DNA of 64,000 bases from Hymenobacter busanensis (lineage in GTDB: Bacteria; Bacteroidota; Bacteroidia; Cytophagales; Hymenobacteraceae). Shown here piece by piece: positions 44,101 through 56,351 of this stretch (the stretch's first letter is position 1; each line of letters opens with the position of its first letter). The stretch spans positions 434,001-498,000 of the forward strand of contig NZ_VTWU01000002.1 of the NCBI RefSeq assembly GCF_008727865.1, read 5' to 3'. The translations under genes were made by a program, and so were the position numbers. The notes below the pieces were generated by a model. The model was not told the DNA's origin. It made no database searches and saw only the letters and a program-made list of their open reading frames with translations.

Positions 44101-47100
44101 GGTTTCCTTCTGGCCCGGCTGCAGCTTGTCGCGAAACGTGCTAATGTCGAGGTGCAGCGGCCGCTCGGGCTCGGCTACCTGAATGGTGATGTCGCGTTGG
44201 TAGAAACGGCCGGCGTACACAAATACCAGCCGCACGTACAGCGGGCCGCTTTGGCCGGCCGTGGTGGGCAGCGTCAGCAGGCGTTGCTCGTTGCGCAGCG
44301 TCAGCCACTCGGCGCGCAGCAGCTGGCCGCGGCTTTCCACTTCCAGCCGCGCCTGCACTTCGCCAAAGCCGGTACCGAGGAGCACTTGCGCCGGTTGGCC
44401 GGGCGCTACGCTGTCTTGCCCGGCCGTCAGCCACGCGGGCAGTGGCAGGGGCAGCTGCTTGGCCGCAGAGTTGTAGAGTGTGAAGCCGAGCTGGGCCACG
44501 GCCGTGTCGCGGCCGGCGGCGCGGGCTTCCAGCAGGTAGGCGCCGGGCGTTTGGCTGGCCAAGGCGCGCTGCACTTCGGGCAAGTCGGTGCGCTGTTTGG
44601 TGTCGAATGTCCACTCGCCCACCGCGGTGCGCGGCCAGGTTTGCGGGTCGTCCTCGCGCATCCAGGCATCGAGCGGAAACAGCTGCTGGTGCTGCTCGCG
44701 ACTGAGGCCGGGCTGGTTGGGCCGCGGACCCAGGCGCGGCTGGAGCGTGCGACTGGACGGCGTGAGGCGGTACAGGCGCAGGGTGCCGGTAGCGGGCGTT
44801 GGCTCGCCGGTGGCATTCTGGCTGCGCAGCGCCAAGGGCTCTATGGGCTGCTGCTGGTCGATTTGCTGCGGGCCAGTCAGGCTCAGGTTCAGCGCCGCCC
44901 CGCCGAGCGAGATGCCGCGCTGCTGGGAGCGGGTTTCGCCGTTGGGGTCGGTTACGTCGGCGGTTACTTCGAACACGTACGTCGGGCGCCACGGGCCGGG
45001 GGGACGGTAGCCTTCGTCGTCCTCGGGGTTGCGCGGCGCGTCTTCGTTCAGCGCCTCATCAGGTGGCGTAGCCGTAAAGCCGACGCGGAAACGGCCGGCC
45101 GCGTCGGTTTTTGCGGTGCCGGTGGCAATCTGCTGCTCGCCGCCCCCGCCGGGGGAATACGGGCGCGGCAAGCCTATGCGCCCGCCACCAAAGCCAAAGT
45201 CACCGTCGAACCGACCCAACATGGGCCAGATGGTGCGACGCACAACGCGGTATTGCACCGTGGCCCCATCGATGGCTTGGCCGGCGTAGGCTGTGGCTGT
45301 GCCGCGCACCGAAAGCGTGTCGCCCAGTTTGGGCGTACCCGGCACCGGGTCGAGCGTCACGAAAAAGGTCGGGCGCTTGTAGTCTTCCACCGAGAAGCCG
45401 GTGCCGCCCAGGTGCTGCTCGCCGGTGGGCGTGCCGGTGCTGAAGGTGACGACCTGCAGCTGCATCTGCCCGTTGAGCAAGCCGCCGGGCAGCGTCAACG
45501 AGCCGTGAAACGAGCCAAAATCGGACGTGGTAAAGGCGAGGTCCTGCACTTTCTGGCCGTTGACATCGTGCAGGCGCACCTGCACTTTCAGGTTTTTCAC
45601 CACTTCGCTGCGGCCGTTGCGCGGCTGCACCGCAATGCCTTTGAAATAGAGCGTCTGGCCCGGCCGGTAAATGGCGCGGTCGGTGTATACGAAAGCCACG
45701 GGCCGCTCCTGGGGCTGTTCGTTGCGGCCCACGCCCCGGTTGTAGTTCAGCTGCCCGGTCACCACCAAGGAATCGGCGCCTTTGCGCAGCAGCAAGCCCG
45801 CCGTGTAGCGTTCCGAAGGCTCCAATGCCGGGTACAAAGCGTGTCCATCAGCCGCCGTAACGACTTCCTGCCCGGCCTTGACGGCCGTTTGGGTAGCGTT
45901 GTAGCTGTAGTACAGCGGCTGCACGGTTACGCCGGGTGTGGGCTGCCCGCTGCGGCGGTTCAGCGTCCACAAATCGGTGCCGCCCGCCGGAGCGGTGCGC
46001 TGCATCAGGCCCAGCTCGCTCACCGACACAAAGGCGTAGGTAGTGGCTACGTCCTTCCGCTGCTGGGTGGGTTGCTCGGCGGCGGTGCTCAACACCACCA
46101 AATAGTGCCCGGGGGGCAGCGTGGGGCCGGCCAGCTCGGTGCGGTGCTCCCGGTAGTCGGCGGGGCCGGGCAGAGCGAGGCGCCAGGTGGCGGCGGGCTT
46201 GGTGGTGAGCAGCTTGGCGTAGGCCTTTTCCAGCTCGGTGTGGCGCTGGCCGGTGGTTTCGCGCAGAATGGCGCGGGCCGGCACTTTCCAGGCGAAGCCG
46301 TGGGCCTGCGTAAGGTTGCGGTAGCGCAGGTTCAGCAGTAGCGGCTCGTTGGGCAGTTGCACTTCCATGGTCTGCACCTGCAGGTCCACGCTTTCCAGTG
46401 CGTTCAGCAAGGCTTGCGCCTGTTGTGCCCCGGTCGATTTAGGGTAACGCGCCACGGCTTCGCGGGCCAGTGCCACTACTTCGGCGGCGGGGCGCTGCAT
46501 GCGGTTGGCTAGCTCCGCCAATTCGGCCTGAAACTCCGACCACATGGGCAGCGCGGTGTACTGCGCGGCGGCGCGGCGCAAGGCAGTTTCGTAGGCGGCG
46601 TTTTTGCCCGGAAAAGCAGCGCGCTGGTGCACGAAGGCGAGGCGGCCTTTTTCCACGTCGGCCAGCGCAGCCGGGTTCTTGGCGTCGGCGAGGCGGAAGG
46701 CGGTGAGTTGCTGCCAGGTGCGCAGCGCGTGCAGCGGGCCGTTGAGCGAATCGGCGGCGGGCGCGTTCAGCGGCAGGCGGGCAAACTCCGCGTTCGGGCC
46801 CAGCAGGCGCAGGTCGGTAAAGCGAAACTGCTCGGCGGGCTTGGTCAGGTACAGCTCTTCGTCATTCAGCGCCTCGATGGCGCGGTGGGCCAGCAAATCG
46901 TAGAGCGTGGGGCGCAGTTGCTGGCCGGTGGCATCGGCCAAGGTTACCAGCTGGCCCAGGTCGCGCAGGGTGGTTTGCTGCTGACGCCGGGCGTCGGTTT
47001 CCACCGAGGCGCGGTAGTGGCGCACCACTTGGGCGGCGAGGCGGGCGGCGTCCCAGGTTTGCAGGTCGTCGGGGCCAAGCGAATCGGCGGCGGGCTGCAC

Positions 47101-47502
47101 CTGGGTGCGGTCGTAGAGGCGGTAGCGGTTTTGGCGCAGGTAGTTGTGGTAGTGCTCGGCCAGCAGGCTGTGCAGCAGCGGCCGGGCCGGAAACGTGGCC
47201 GTGCGCAAATCCGCTTCGAGCAGCCCGATGCCTTTCACGTCGGCATCCTGCTGCTTGCGCTCCAGCAGGTGCAGCCGGTACACCAAGGCCCGCACGTAGT
47301 CGGCCGACTGCTGCTTAGTGCGGGCTTGCCGGTAGATGTCGAGCACCAGTTTTTCGGCCGAAGCAGTCTGGTCTTTGGCCAGCAGGGCATCAATTTTCTT
47401 CCACTGGGCGGCGTAGGGGCCGCCGGCCGCCGGGGCCGAGGCATTGGAAGGAACCACCATACACAACAGCCACAGGGCCAGAATCAGCAGGGAGAAACGC
47501 AT
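41125..47502 (-). CDS. bacterial alpha-2-macroglobulin with thioester motif
   Basis: This 2125-residue envelope protein is expected to trap attacking proteases through a bait region and a reactive thioester. A signal peptide or anchor occupies the first 20 residues. The MG2 hallmark FVYTDRAIYRPGQTLYFKGI lies near residue 600, and the A2M core near 1320-1350 has FWMPAVRTNSQGETVLEFQM. The thioester motif CSEQ in YPYECSEQVFSRLYANTLAA lies near residue 1573, followed by the alpha-helical thioester domain. Near residues 1240-1300 is an insertion with TonB-plug-like strings (LSEVTVSRA, GKAAGVQIRGM, VAVGYGAPKGQ), and near 1490 a Lys/Arg/Gln/Asn-rich linker made by a DNA repeat. ATG at 47502 is preferred over a more upstream in-frame start. 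Confidence 0.93.
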   Translation of the reverse strand: MRFSLLILALWLLCMVVPSNASAPAAGGPYAAQWKKIDALLAKDQTASAEKLVLDIYRQARTKQQSADYVRALVYRLHLLERKQQDADVKGIGLLEADLRTATFPARPLLHSLLAEHYHNYLRQNRYRLYDRTQVQPAADSLGPDDLQTWDAARLAAQVVRHYRASVETDARRQQQTTLRDLGQLVTLADATGQQLRPTLYDLLAHRAIEALNDEELYLTKPAEQFRFTDLRLLGPNAEFARLPLNAPAADSLNGPLHALRTWQQLTAFRLADAKNPAALADVEKGRLAFVHQRAAFPGKNAAYETALRRAAAQYTALPMWSEFQAELAELANRMQRPAAEVVALAREAVARYPKSTGAQQAQALLNALESVDLQVQTMEVQLPNEPLLLNLRYRNLTQAHGFAWKVPARAILRETTGQRHTELEKAYAKLLTTKPAATWRLALPGPADYREHRTELAGPTLPPGHYLVVLSTAAEQPTQQRKDVATTYAFVSVSELGLMQRTAPAGGTDLWTLNRRSGQPTPGVTVQPLYYSYNATQTAVKAGQEVVTAADGHALYPALEPSERYTAGLLLRKGADSLVVTGQLNYNRGVGRNEQPQERPVAFVYTDRAIYRPGQTLYFKGIAVQPRNGRSEVVKNLKVQVRLHDVNGQKVQDLAFTTSDFGSFHGSLTLPGGLLNGQMQLQVVTFSTGTPTGEQHLGGTGFSVEDYKRPTFFVTLDPVPGTPKLGDTLSVRGTATAYAGQAIDGATVQYRVVRRTIWPMLGRFDGDFGFGGGRIGLPRPYSPGGGGEQQIATGTAKTDAAGRFRVGFTATPPDEALNEDAPRNPEDDEGYRPPGPWRPTYVFEVTADVTDPNGETRSQQRGISLGGAALNLSLTGPQQIDQQQPIEPLALRSQNATGEPTPATGTLRLYRLTPSSRTLQPRLGPRPNQPGLSREQHQQLFPLDAWMREDDPQTWPRTAVGEWTFDTKQRTDLPEVQRALASQTPGAYLLEARAAGRDTAVAQLGFTLYNSAAKQLPLPLPAWLTAGQDSVAPGQPAQVLLGTGFGEVQARLEVESRGQLLRAEWLTLRNEQRLLTLPTTAGQSGPLYVRLVFVYAGRFYQRDITIQVAEPERPLHLDISTFRDKLQPGQKETWRVTIKNSQNQPAAAELLASLYDQSLDYFRPHSFRRPELPAPYFPARFAWSAQFNSKAWDTWLNRFDGKPTGNFQPEYPRLRLDMWAWQWADKARLTRPGTKADRETRQLSEVTVSRAVMGKAAGVQIRGMSAPAPMAMEMAADASASNAAVEEVVEQKVAVGYGAPKGQNNLSMVAARSDFRETAFWMPAVRTNSQGETVLEFQMPEAVTRWQLLTLAHTSDLQTGLLARQLVTQKELMVTPNAPRFFREGDQLRLTAKISNLSGLALGGTAQLLLFDARTNQPIDQQLLKSAAQTQFQVAASQSTTVGWDLAIPAGLEAVTYRVVASGQVPVAGSELPGKEKKRRRQNKQATDNSQRTTFQDGEENTLPVLPNRLLVTEALPLTVRGNTTRAFELKKLTSTTSATRQNQSLTLELTANPAWYAVQALPYLMEYPYECSEQVFSRLYANTLAARIVQQNPRIRPVLEEWKKAVASGDKNALRSKLEQNQELKMLLLQETPWVREGQSDTERMRRLADLFDQERLQAETQRAVQKLVELQSPSGAFPWFKQMPDNPYITQLIVAGLGRSRRLGAFDALQDARTAELLRRAVGFIDRAVVKEYELLRKQKGVKLADDHLGDATLHALYARSFWAADVPLPAAAKTAYDYYRTQAATYWPKRNRYLQALAALTLHRAAQPKPARDIMEALRQNALQSDELGMYWKDVRPGFYWQQAPTETQTQLIEAFHEVAADQKAVEEMKLWLLTQKRTHNWESTRATADACYALLLQGSRNWLEPTKPLQVTLGSQTINTTEGAEAGTGYVKRSFPAAQVQAGMGKVNVQNQNPGVAWGGLYWQYFEQLDKVTLADNAPLTLARQLFRETPGASGPVLSPMTVGAPLRVGEVLVVRLVLKTDRELEYVHLKDTRAAGLELIDQTSGYRYQQGLGYYESPRDAATNFFMDVLPRGTHVFEYRLRAAQAGDFSSGISQVQCLYAPEFTNHSAGQRLKIGPQQ
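43018..43044. repeat. direct repeat inside the alpha-2-macroglobulin gene
   Basis: Two copies of AGTTGTCCGTTGC (43018-43030 and 43032-43044) with a 14-nt period are read in frame as part of a Gln/Asn/Thr/Lys-rich linker. The unit resembles the short GTTGTCCGTTGC-type repeats usually found between genes. Confidence 0.7.
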
Positions 47503-47728
47503 AAGCAAAGCAAGACAATTACGGCTAAGAGATGCCCGCCGGCGCCGGTTTCCACACGCCACCGCACTCTTTTTATTGCGCAAGCATCCGGCCAAACCAC
47601 TGTTGCACGCTCCATCACCCGATTATGTGAGGCGGTAAATGGCTGATTCTGAACTCTGCGGCACTGGCTTTGATAGACGCGCTGCCGCCGGTCCGCAAGC
47701 AGCGGCCAGTGTGTTTTTCGCTCTTGCC

Positions 47729-48439
47729 ATGATTCGTTACTTGTTTGCGGCTGCCGTGGCCGCGTTCCTCTTCGCCGCCCAACCCACCCAAGCGCAGTTC
47801 AGCCTCGGCCCGCGGGTGGGCCTGAATGCGGCAACGTTTCGCGTTAGCCCCGACCCCATCGGGGAAAACCCACGCCGGCTGCCGGGCTACCAGGTGGGCG
47901 CAGCCGCGCAGTGGCGCCTTGGGGCTGTGGCCATTCAGCCGGCGGTGCTCTACACCCAGCAGGGCGCTCGGCACCACGCGCAGCAGCACGTGCTACTCAA
48001 ATCGGGGGAGTTGGCGCCCTATCGCACCCGCAACACCACGCGCCTCAACTACCTCGAGCTGCCGTTGCACGTGGCCTACGCCCCGGCGTGGGCCCGCCAC
48101 GCGCAGGTATTCGCCGGGCCCTACTTCGGCATGGGCGTAGGCGGCTACCTCGAAGCCGAGCCGGAAGTCAGCGAAGTACAGGGCATTCCGGTATCCCCCA
48201 GTCGCGAAAAAGCCCAGTTTCCCCGGTTGCTTGGCTCGCGGGAAGACGCCCGGCTGTTCGACTGGGGCCTGCAGGCGGGCGTAGGCTACCAGCGCGGCCC
48301 GGTGCTGGTGCAACTGCAGCAAAGCGGGGGCACCCGCGACGTGTGGCCCGACTACTACCAAGGCCGTAACGGCCGGCGTTATCATCGCGTCACGTCCTTC
48401 ACACTTACCTACCTTTTCGGGTCGAAATCTGCAGACTAA
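47729..48439 (+). CDS. outer-membrane beta-barrel (PorT-like) protein
   Basis: The 236-residue product has a signal peptide ending TQAQ (about residue 23) and continues FSLGPRVGLNAATF, the start of a typical Bacteroidota OMP_b-brl/PorT-type barrel. Further strands include YQVGAAAQWRLGAVAIQPAVLY, LNYLELPLHVAYA and the aromatic C-terminal end VTSFTLTYLFG. Its role is unknown; members of this fold are often envelope or T9SS-associated. An upstream in-frame extension is rejected because 47729 gives the signal peptide. It diverges from the alpha-2-macroglobulin gene. Confidence 0.85.
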   Translation: MIRYLFAAAVAAFLFAAQPTQAQFSLGPRVGLNAATFRVSPDPIGENPRRLPGYQVGAAAQWRLGAVAIQPAVLYTQQGARHHAQQHVLLKSGELAPYRTRNTTRLNYLELPLHVAYAPAWARHAQVFAGPYFGMGVGGYLEAEPEVSEVQGIPVSPSREKAQFPRLLGSREDARLFDWGLQAGVGYQRGPVLVQLQQSGGTRDVWPDYYQGRNGRRYHRVTSFTLTYLFGSKSAD

Positions 48440-48582
48440 CGCGCCTAAATTGGCTTGAAAGCGAGGTTTTCCGGTGCAGCTTCGCTTTTCCCTGCTGGCG
48501 TCGCGTGTAGCCCCACCTCCCGGCCATTTCCTGCCGTAGGCGTACGGTCTGCGCGTCGTATCTTCGGTTTCTGCCCCACCCC

Positions 48583-49344
48583 ATGAACCCGACTGCTGCT
48601 TCCGCTCATTTGCGCCTCACCCCTCGCCAACGCATCGTGGAACTCGCGCGGCCTTGGGCGCTACTGGCTTTCTACATCGGCGCGGCCGCGGCGGGCTGGT
48701 GGTGGCTGGCCGTACCGTTGGCCGTGGCCGTGTGCCTGGCCACGTTCGTGCAGATGCACGACGCCATGCACAACGCGCTCGGTTTCTCGAAACCGGCCAA
48801 TGCCCGTCTGCTCACGCTTAGCGGCTTGTTGTTGCTCAAAAGCGGCCACGCGCTGCAAGTCACGCACCTGCGCCACCACGCCCGCTGCCTCACCCCCGAC
48901 GACCCCGAGGGTGCCCCGGCTACCTGGAGCTTCGGCCGCGTGCTTTGGCAAGGCCCCTACCACATTCTGATGCTGCGGCGCGAATCGTTGCGCATGGCGC
49001 CGCACACGCGTCGCATTCAGCTCCTCGAAACCAGCCTTACGCTGGTGCTGCTGGCGGCTTTTGTGGCGCTGTACCTAGCTACAGGTTCGCTGATTGGCTT
49101 GGTGTATTGGGCGGTGGCTTTCGTGATGAGTGCCACGCTGCCGATTTGGGCGGCCTACGTTCCGCATCATTTGGCCGAAGAGCATCCGGCGGCCCGCGCC
49201 GCTTCGGCGGTGGCCCAAATCTGGACGCCGGTGGTATCGTCGTTTGCCTTTCACCACGTGCACCACCACTACCCGCGGGTGCCCACGGCCTTGCTGCCCC
49301 GTGCCGCGGCCGAGCTACCGCCTCCGCCGCCTCACAACCACTAA
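48583..49344 (+). CDS. fatty-acid desaturase-family membrane protein
   Basis: A 253-residue membrane di-iron enzyme with about four hydrophobic spans and the three His boxes HDAMH, HLRHH and HHVHHH, arranged as in fatty-acid desaturases and carotenoid hydroxylases/ketolases of the same superfamily. Its short length and a neighbourhood without a carotenoid cluster leave the substrate open. A TATCTTCG sequence about 30 nt upstream may act as -7 element. It is convergent with the DinB-like gene that follows. Confidence 0.9.
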   Translation: MNPTAASAHLRLTPRQRIVELARPWALLAFYIGAAAAGWWWLAVPLAVAVCLATFVQMHDAMHNALGFSKPANARLLTLSGLLLLKSGHALQVTHLRHHARCLTPDDPEGAPATWSFGRVLWQGPYHILMLRRESLRMAPHTRRIQLLETSLTLVLLAAFVALYLATGSLIGLVYWAVAFVMSATLPIWAAYVPHHLAEEHPAARAASAVAQIWTPVVSSFAFHHVHHHYPRVPTALLPRAAAELPPPPPHNH

Positions 49345-49374
49345 AGCCGGCGCAACACGGGCCCGCCGAATAAA

Positions 49375-49947
49375 CTAGCGGCGGCCGTCTAGCACGCGTT
49401 CGGCCTGGGCGGTGTGGCGCTGCAGGTGCGCAATCAGGAACGCAAACTGGTCGGTGAGGCGCAGACGCACCAGCGGAATGATGGCGTTGGGTATGCGCAC
49501 AGCGTTGGCGTTGACTTCGCGGGCCGTGCGCAGCAGGTGCAGCAGTTCATCGAGCTGGCGCAGAAACACCTCGACCACGGTGCGCGGCAGGCGCGAACCG
49601 CTGGGCGCAAACTGCTGCGGCGACTTGAGCGGCTTTTCGCGGGCCGGCACCAGCATGGAGGCCACCAACCGCTTTCCGATGGGGCCCGATTTGACCGTGT
49701 CGACCGGGCGGCTACCGCGCTCCTGGGCACGGCGCAGGCGCTGGTTTATCACCGGCAAATACAGCCCGCCGATGATGTTGAGGTGCTCCAGGCACTGGCC
49801 CACGCTCCACTTGTCGGGGGCCGGACGCCGGTTCAGTTCGTCTTCACTCAGGCTCCGAAACCGCCGCAGGGCCAGTTCCCGAGCTTCTTCCACGGTGCGG
49901 GTCAGGTGGTCGAAAAAGTCGGTGGTGCGGGTGGGAAACGGGGCCAT
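49375..49947 (-). CDS. DinB/YfiT-like four-helix protein
   Basis: The 190-residue protein has the DinB_2 pattern: DFFDHLTRTVEEAREL, PAPDKWSVGQCLEHLNIIGGLYLPVI, and the C-terminal metal-binding AHLQRHTAQAERVL. Such proteins bind metal via three His and are often thiol transferases or of unknown function; a bacillithiol/thiol transferase role cannot be claimed here. The stop-free frame extends far upstream to 51846 but is only a shadow of the genes there; the ATG at 49947 gives the family start. Confidence 0.85.
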   Translation of the reverse strand: MAPFPTRTTDFFDHLTRTVEEARELALRRFRSLSEDELNRRPAPDKWSVGQCLEHLNIIGGLYLPVINQRLRRAQERGSRPVDTVKSGPIGKRLVASMLVPAREKPLKSPQQFAPSGSRLPRTVVEVFLRQLDELLHLLRTAREVNANAVRIPNAIIPLVRLRLTDQFAFLIAHLQRHTAQAERVLDGRR

Positions 49948-50052
49948 AGAAGCGACGAAAAAAGCCGGCTGGGCGTTCGGCCGGGCCAAAATACGCCAGT
50001 CGCCGCGTTTCGGCAACGCCAAAGCCGGCTCAGGTTTGATAAATTGCCTTCT

Positions 50053-51027
50053 ATGCCGCGCTTCCTTCTGCTCGTTTTCGCCTGTGCCAGCCTGCTCGCC
50101 ACGATTCCGGCGCGCCCGGCCGCGGCTCAGGCCGTGCCCAGCCCCGTCGAAAATATCGACTACATCGTCACCTTCGGCGCGCAGGCCGACAAAAGCTGGG
50201 GCGACGACGACTTCACACAGACGTTTTTCTTTCTGGTGCCCAAGGCCCGGCGCGAACCGCTCTACATCCGCGTGTTCGACCCCGACTGCGGCGGCAAGCT
50301 CGACGAAGCGAAGTTCGGCTGGAACACCCAAACCGCCTTCAGCCTTTACGGCGGCGCGGGCGCCCACTCCGGCCCCGATGCCCGCAGCACCGAGCCCCGC
50401 GGTAACTTCCGTTCGGGCACGCTGCTCAAAACCCAAACGTTCGGCGCCGAGGCAGCCTACGACGGCAAGTGGTTCACGTTCGGCCCGCTCAATCCGCTGG
50501 AAGGTGAGCTGGTGCCGGAGTTCGACGGCTACGTGTTCAAGCTGGTGGCGCAGGGCCTGAAAGGCGACGACGGCAACCTTTACCGCTATTTCCTGAGCAG
50601 CAGCCCCACCCAAAACGTGGCGGTGGAAGGCGGCAACGCGTTTACCTACGAGTACTCCTTCCGCCTTGCCTCGAAGCCCGGCGCCAAAACGCACCTCTAC
50701 CCGTTCGTGAACAACCGCGTGGTGAGCATCAAGCAGAGCAATTTCGACCTCGACGACGACGCCACCATCACCATTTTTTCGGTGGCGAAAAACGGCCACC
50801 CGGCCGCCGTATCGGGCGATGAGCAGTGGCGCAGCAGCACCCATCCCATTTCCGAAAAAGAGCACGGCCTGTCGGTGGACCTGCAACTCGTCAACCGCTC
50901 GAAAGTCTCCAACGACCTTGTGTTCTACGTCACCGACCAGTACGACACGGCCCTGCCCTTTTTCGCCGTGCCCCTGGGCGGCCCGCCGAAGTACCGCTAC
51001 GAGGTCGACGTAAAAATCCGGAAGTAG
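50053..51027 (+). CDS. secreted protein of unknown function
   Basis: The 324-residue product has a signal peptide (MPRFLLLVFACASLLATIPARPAAA, cleavage near 28-30). The mature part contains DYIVTFGAQADKSWGDDDFT, FFFLVPKARREPLYIRVFDP and YEVDVKIRK at the end, with a beta-rich composition. Related proteins are found in Bacteroidota, but no function is recognised. A long stop-free extension upstream is ignored. It lies between the DinB-like gene (divergent) and the hybrid kinase gene. Confidence 0.7.
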   Translation: MPRFLLLVFACASLLATIPARPAAAQAVPSPVENIDYIVTFGAQADKSWGDDDFTQTFFFLVPKARREPLYIRVFDPDCGGKLDEAKFGWNTQTAFSLYGGAGAHSGPDARSTEPRGNFRSGTLLKTQTFGAEAAYDGKWFTFGPLNPLEGELVPEFDGYVFKLVAQGLKGDDGNLYRYFLSSSPTQNVAVEGGNAFTYEYSFRLASKPGAKTHLYPFVNNRVVSIKQSNFDLDDDATITIFSVAKNGHPAAVSGDEQWRSSTHPISEKEHGLSVDLQLVNRSKVSNDLVFYVTDQYDTALPFFAVPLGGPPKYRYEVDVKIRK

Positions 51028-51129
51028 CGCGCCGGGGCTGGGCGGGCCACTGCACGCGTTCAACTGCGGCGGGGCTTCGTTCGCCGGAAATGCCGCTTCT
51101 GGTTTCCTGGCCTGCAGTACCTTCCGTTG

Positions 51130-54729
<3,600 letters not shown>

Positions 54730-54761
54730 AATCTGCCTACCGATTTTTTCCGCCCGGCTTC

Positions 54762-54769
54762 TATATTTG
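54762..54769 (+). promoter_or_regulatory. -7 element 5 nt before the LytTR start codon
   Basis: TATATTTG at 54762-54769 matches TAnnTTTG and ends 5 nt before the ATG at 54775, so transcription would begin at or near the A of ATG (leaderless or nearly so). A -33 partner is weak. Confidence 0.4.
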
Positions 54770-54774
54770 ATACC

Positions 54775-55503
54775 ATGCCGCATTCCCCCGTTTCCCCGCT
54801 TCGCTGCCTCGTTGTCGATGATGACCCCATGGCCGTGCAGGTCGTGCAAAACTGCATTGCCAACACCAGCTTTCTAGAAGCCGCGGGCAGTTGCACCAGC
54901 GCCGTGGAAGCCGCCGATGTGCTGCGCTCTACGCCCATCGACCTGCTGTTTCTCGACGTGGAAATGCCGCAAATGTCAGGCATCGACCTGCTCGGCACCT
55001 TGCAGAATCCGCCGTTGGTCGTGCTCATCACCAGCAGCACCGAGTACGCGGTACAGGCCTTTGAGCACAGCGTGGTCGATTACTTGGTGAAGCCTGTTCG
55101 GTATGCACGGTTCCTGCAAGCCGCTCAAAAAGCGCTGGATGCGGTAGAAGCCCGCAGCGCGTCCGACAAAGAACCCACCACGCCCTCCGGCGCCGATTTC
55201 ACGTTCGTGAAAGTCGATAACAAGCTGGTGCGGGTGCTCTTCGACGAGGTGCGCTACGTGGAGGCCCTCGGCGACTACGTGCATGTGGTAACGGGCCAGC
55301 AAAAACTGATTGTGTACAGTACCATGCGGGCAGTGGAAGAGAAATTTCCGGCCCAACAGTTTGTGCGGGTTCACCGCTCGTTTATCGTCAACCTGCGTCA
55401 TATCCAGGCCATCGAAGACAACGCGGTGGTTATCGAAGGCAAGCATATTTCCATCGGCCAAACCTACTTACGCGAGGTGCTGCAACGGCTGAACAAGTTT
55501 TAG
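54775..55503 (+). CDS. LytTR-family response regulator
   Basis: The 242-residue regulator has a receiver domain (about 9-125) with acidic residues in LVVDDDP, phospho-acceptor Asp61 in LLFLDVEMPQMSGIDLL, the Thr/Ser and Lys positions in LITSSTEYAV and YLVKPV. A LytTR DNA-binding domain follows (about 145-240) with VRYVEALGDYVHVVTG and FVRVHRSFIVNLRHI. It lies 45 nt after the hybrid kinase and is the probable output of that sensor. A -7 element close to its start suggests it can also be made alone. Confidence 0.95.
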   Translation: MPHSPVSPLRCLVVDDDPMAVQVVQNCIANTSFLEAAGSCTSAVEAADVLRSTPIDLLFLDVEMPQMSGIDLLGTLQNPPLVVLITSSTEYAVQAFEHSVVDYLVKPVRYARFLQAAQKALDAVEARSASDKEPTTPSGADFTFVKVDNKLVRVLFDEVRYVEALGDYVHVVTGQQKLIVYSTMRAVEEKFPAQQFVRVHRSFIVNLRHIQAIEDNAVVIEGKHISIGQTYLREVLQRLNKF

Positions 55504-55534
55504 GAGCCGGAACTTGCTTGCCTTTTTACTGCCT

Positions 55535-56167
55535 ATGAACCTGCTTCTGAGCCGCCCCACGAGCGGATTGCTTTTCCGGCTCCCTCCGCTCGTCGTGCTG
55601 ACGCTGGCAGGCTCAGTTGCTCATGCCCAACAAGCTGGCGACACCCTCAGCGTAGCCTGTCCGGCTCCTCGCGTGCCCGCTCCCTGCTTGGAACTCAATG
55701 CCCAGCGTTCCGTCGACCCCGCCGCTGGGCCGCTCACGTATCGTTGGCTAATGGGCGACGGCACTATCCTCACGGGGGCGGTGGTTTCGCACTGTTACGC
55801 TACCCGCAAACGCTACACCGTGCAACTCGATGTGGTCGATGAGCGCACTGGGGAGGTGCGGCAGGCAGAAAAGACCCTCGTGGTCGATTTCACTTTGGAG
55901 CCATTGCTGGATTTCACCATCAGCTCCGATACCGTGCGCATCGGGCAGGCCGTGACGTTCGATGCGAGTGTCGCTCAGAACCCGCCCTGCTACAACGAAG
56001 TTGCGCTGTGGGATTTTCGCGACGGCACCGTTGCCAATGGGCGGCGTGTTACGCACTCTTTCCGCAAAGCAGGTCGATTTGAGGTGCGCATGAGTCTTCG
56101 CGGCAACGGCCCCGGCTCTTGCCCCGACAGCCATTGTGTGAGCCGAACGGTGGTAGTTCGGCCTTAA
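55535..56167 (+). CDS. secreted PKD-domain protein
   Basis: The 210-residue product has a signal peptide ending VAHAQQ (about residue 33) and two PKD-like modules: the first around LTYRWLMGDGTILTGAVVSHCYATRKRYTV, the second around EVALWDFRDGTVANGRRVTHSFRKAGRFEV. PKD domains mediate protein or polysaccharide contacts in extracellular proteins. It starts 32 nt after the LytTR gene, so it may be a target or partner of that two-component system. ATG at 55535 is chosen over a TTG at 55514 because it leaves a clean signal peptide. Confidence 0.75.
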   Translation: MNLLLSRPTSGLLFRLPPLVVLTLAGSVAHAQQAGDTLSVACPAPRVPAPCLELNAQRSVDPAAGPLTYRWLMGDGTILTGAVVSHCYATRKRYTVQLDVVDERTGEVRQAEKTLVVDFTLEPLLDFTISSDTVRIGQAVTFDASVAQNPPCYNEVALWDFRDGTVANGRRVTHSFRKAGRFEVRMSLRGNGPGSCPDSHCVSRTVVVRP

Positions 56168-56351
56168 ACAGTTGCATTCAGCTTATTTTTTTATGGCTCC
56201 AAAAAAGCCCTTTTGGGCCGCTGTGCCCTGATTTTAGACCGGAAAGGATCGGGTGGGCAGTAAAATTTTAGTATTGGTGTATTTTTCCGCTAAATATTTG
56301 TTTTTATTTGCATCAGCATAATCATCCAGCCTCCTTTAAATACCACACCGT

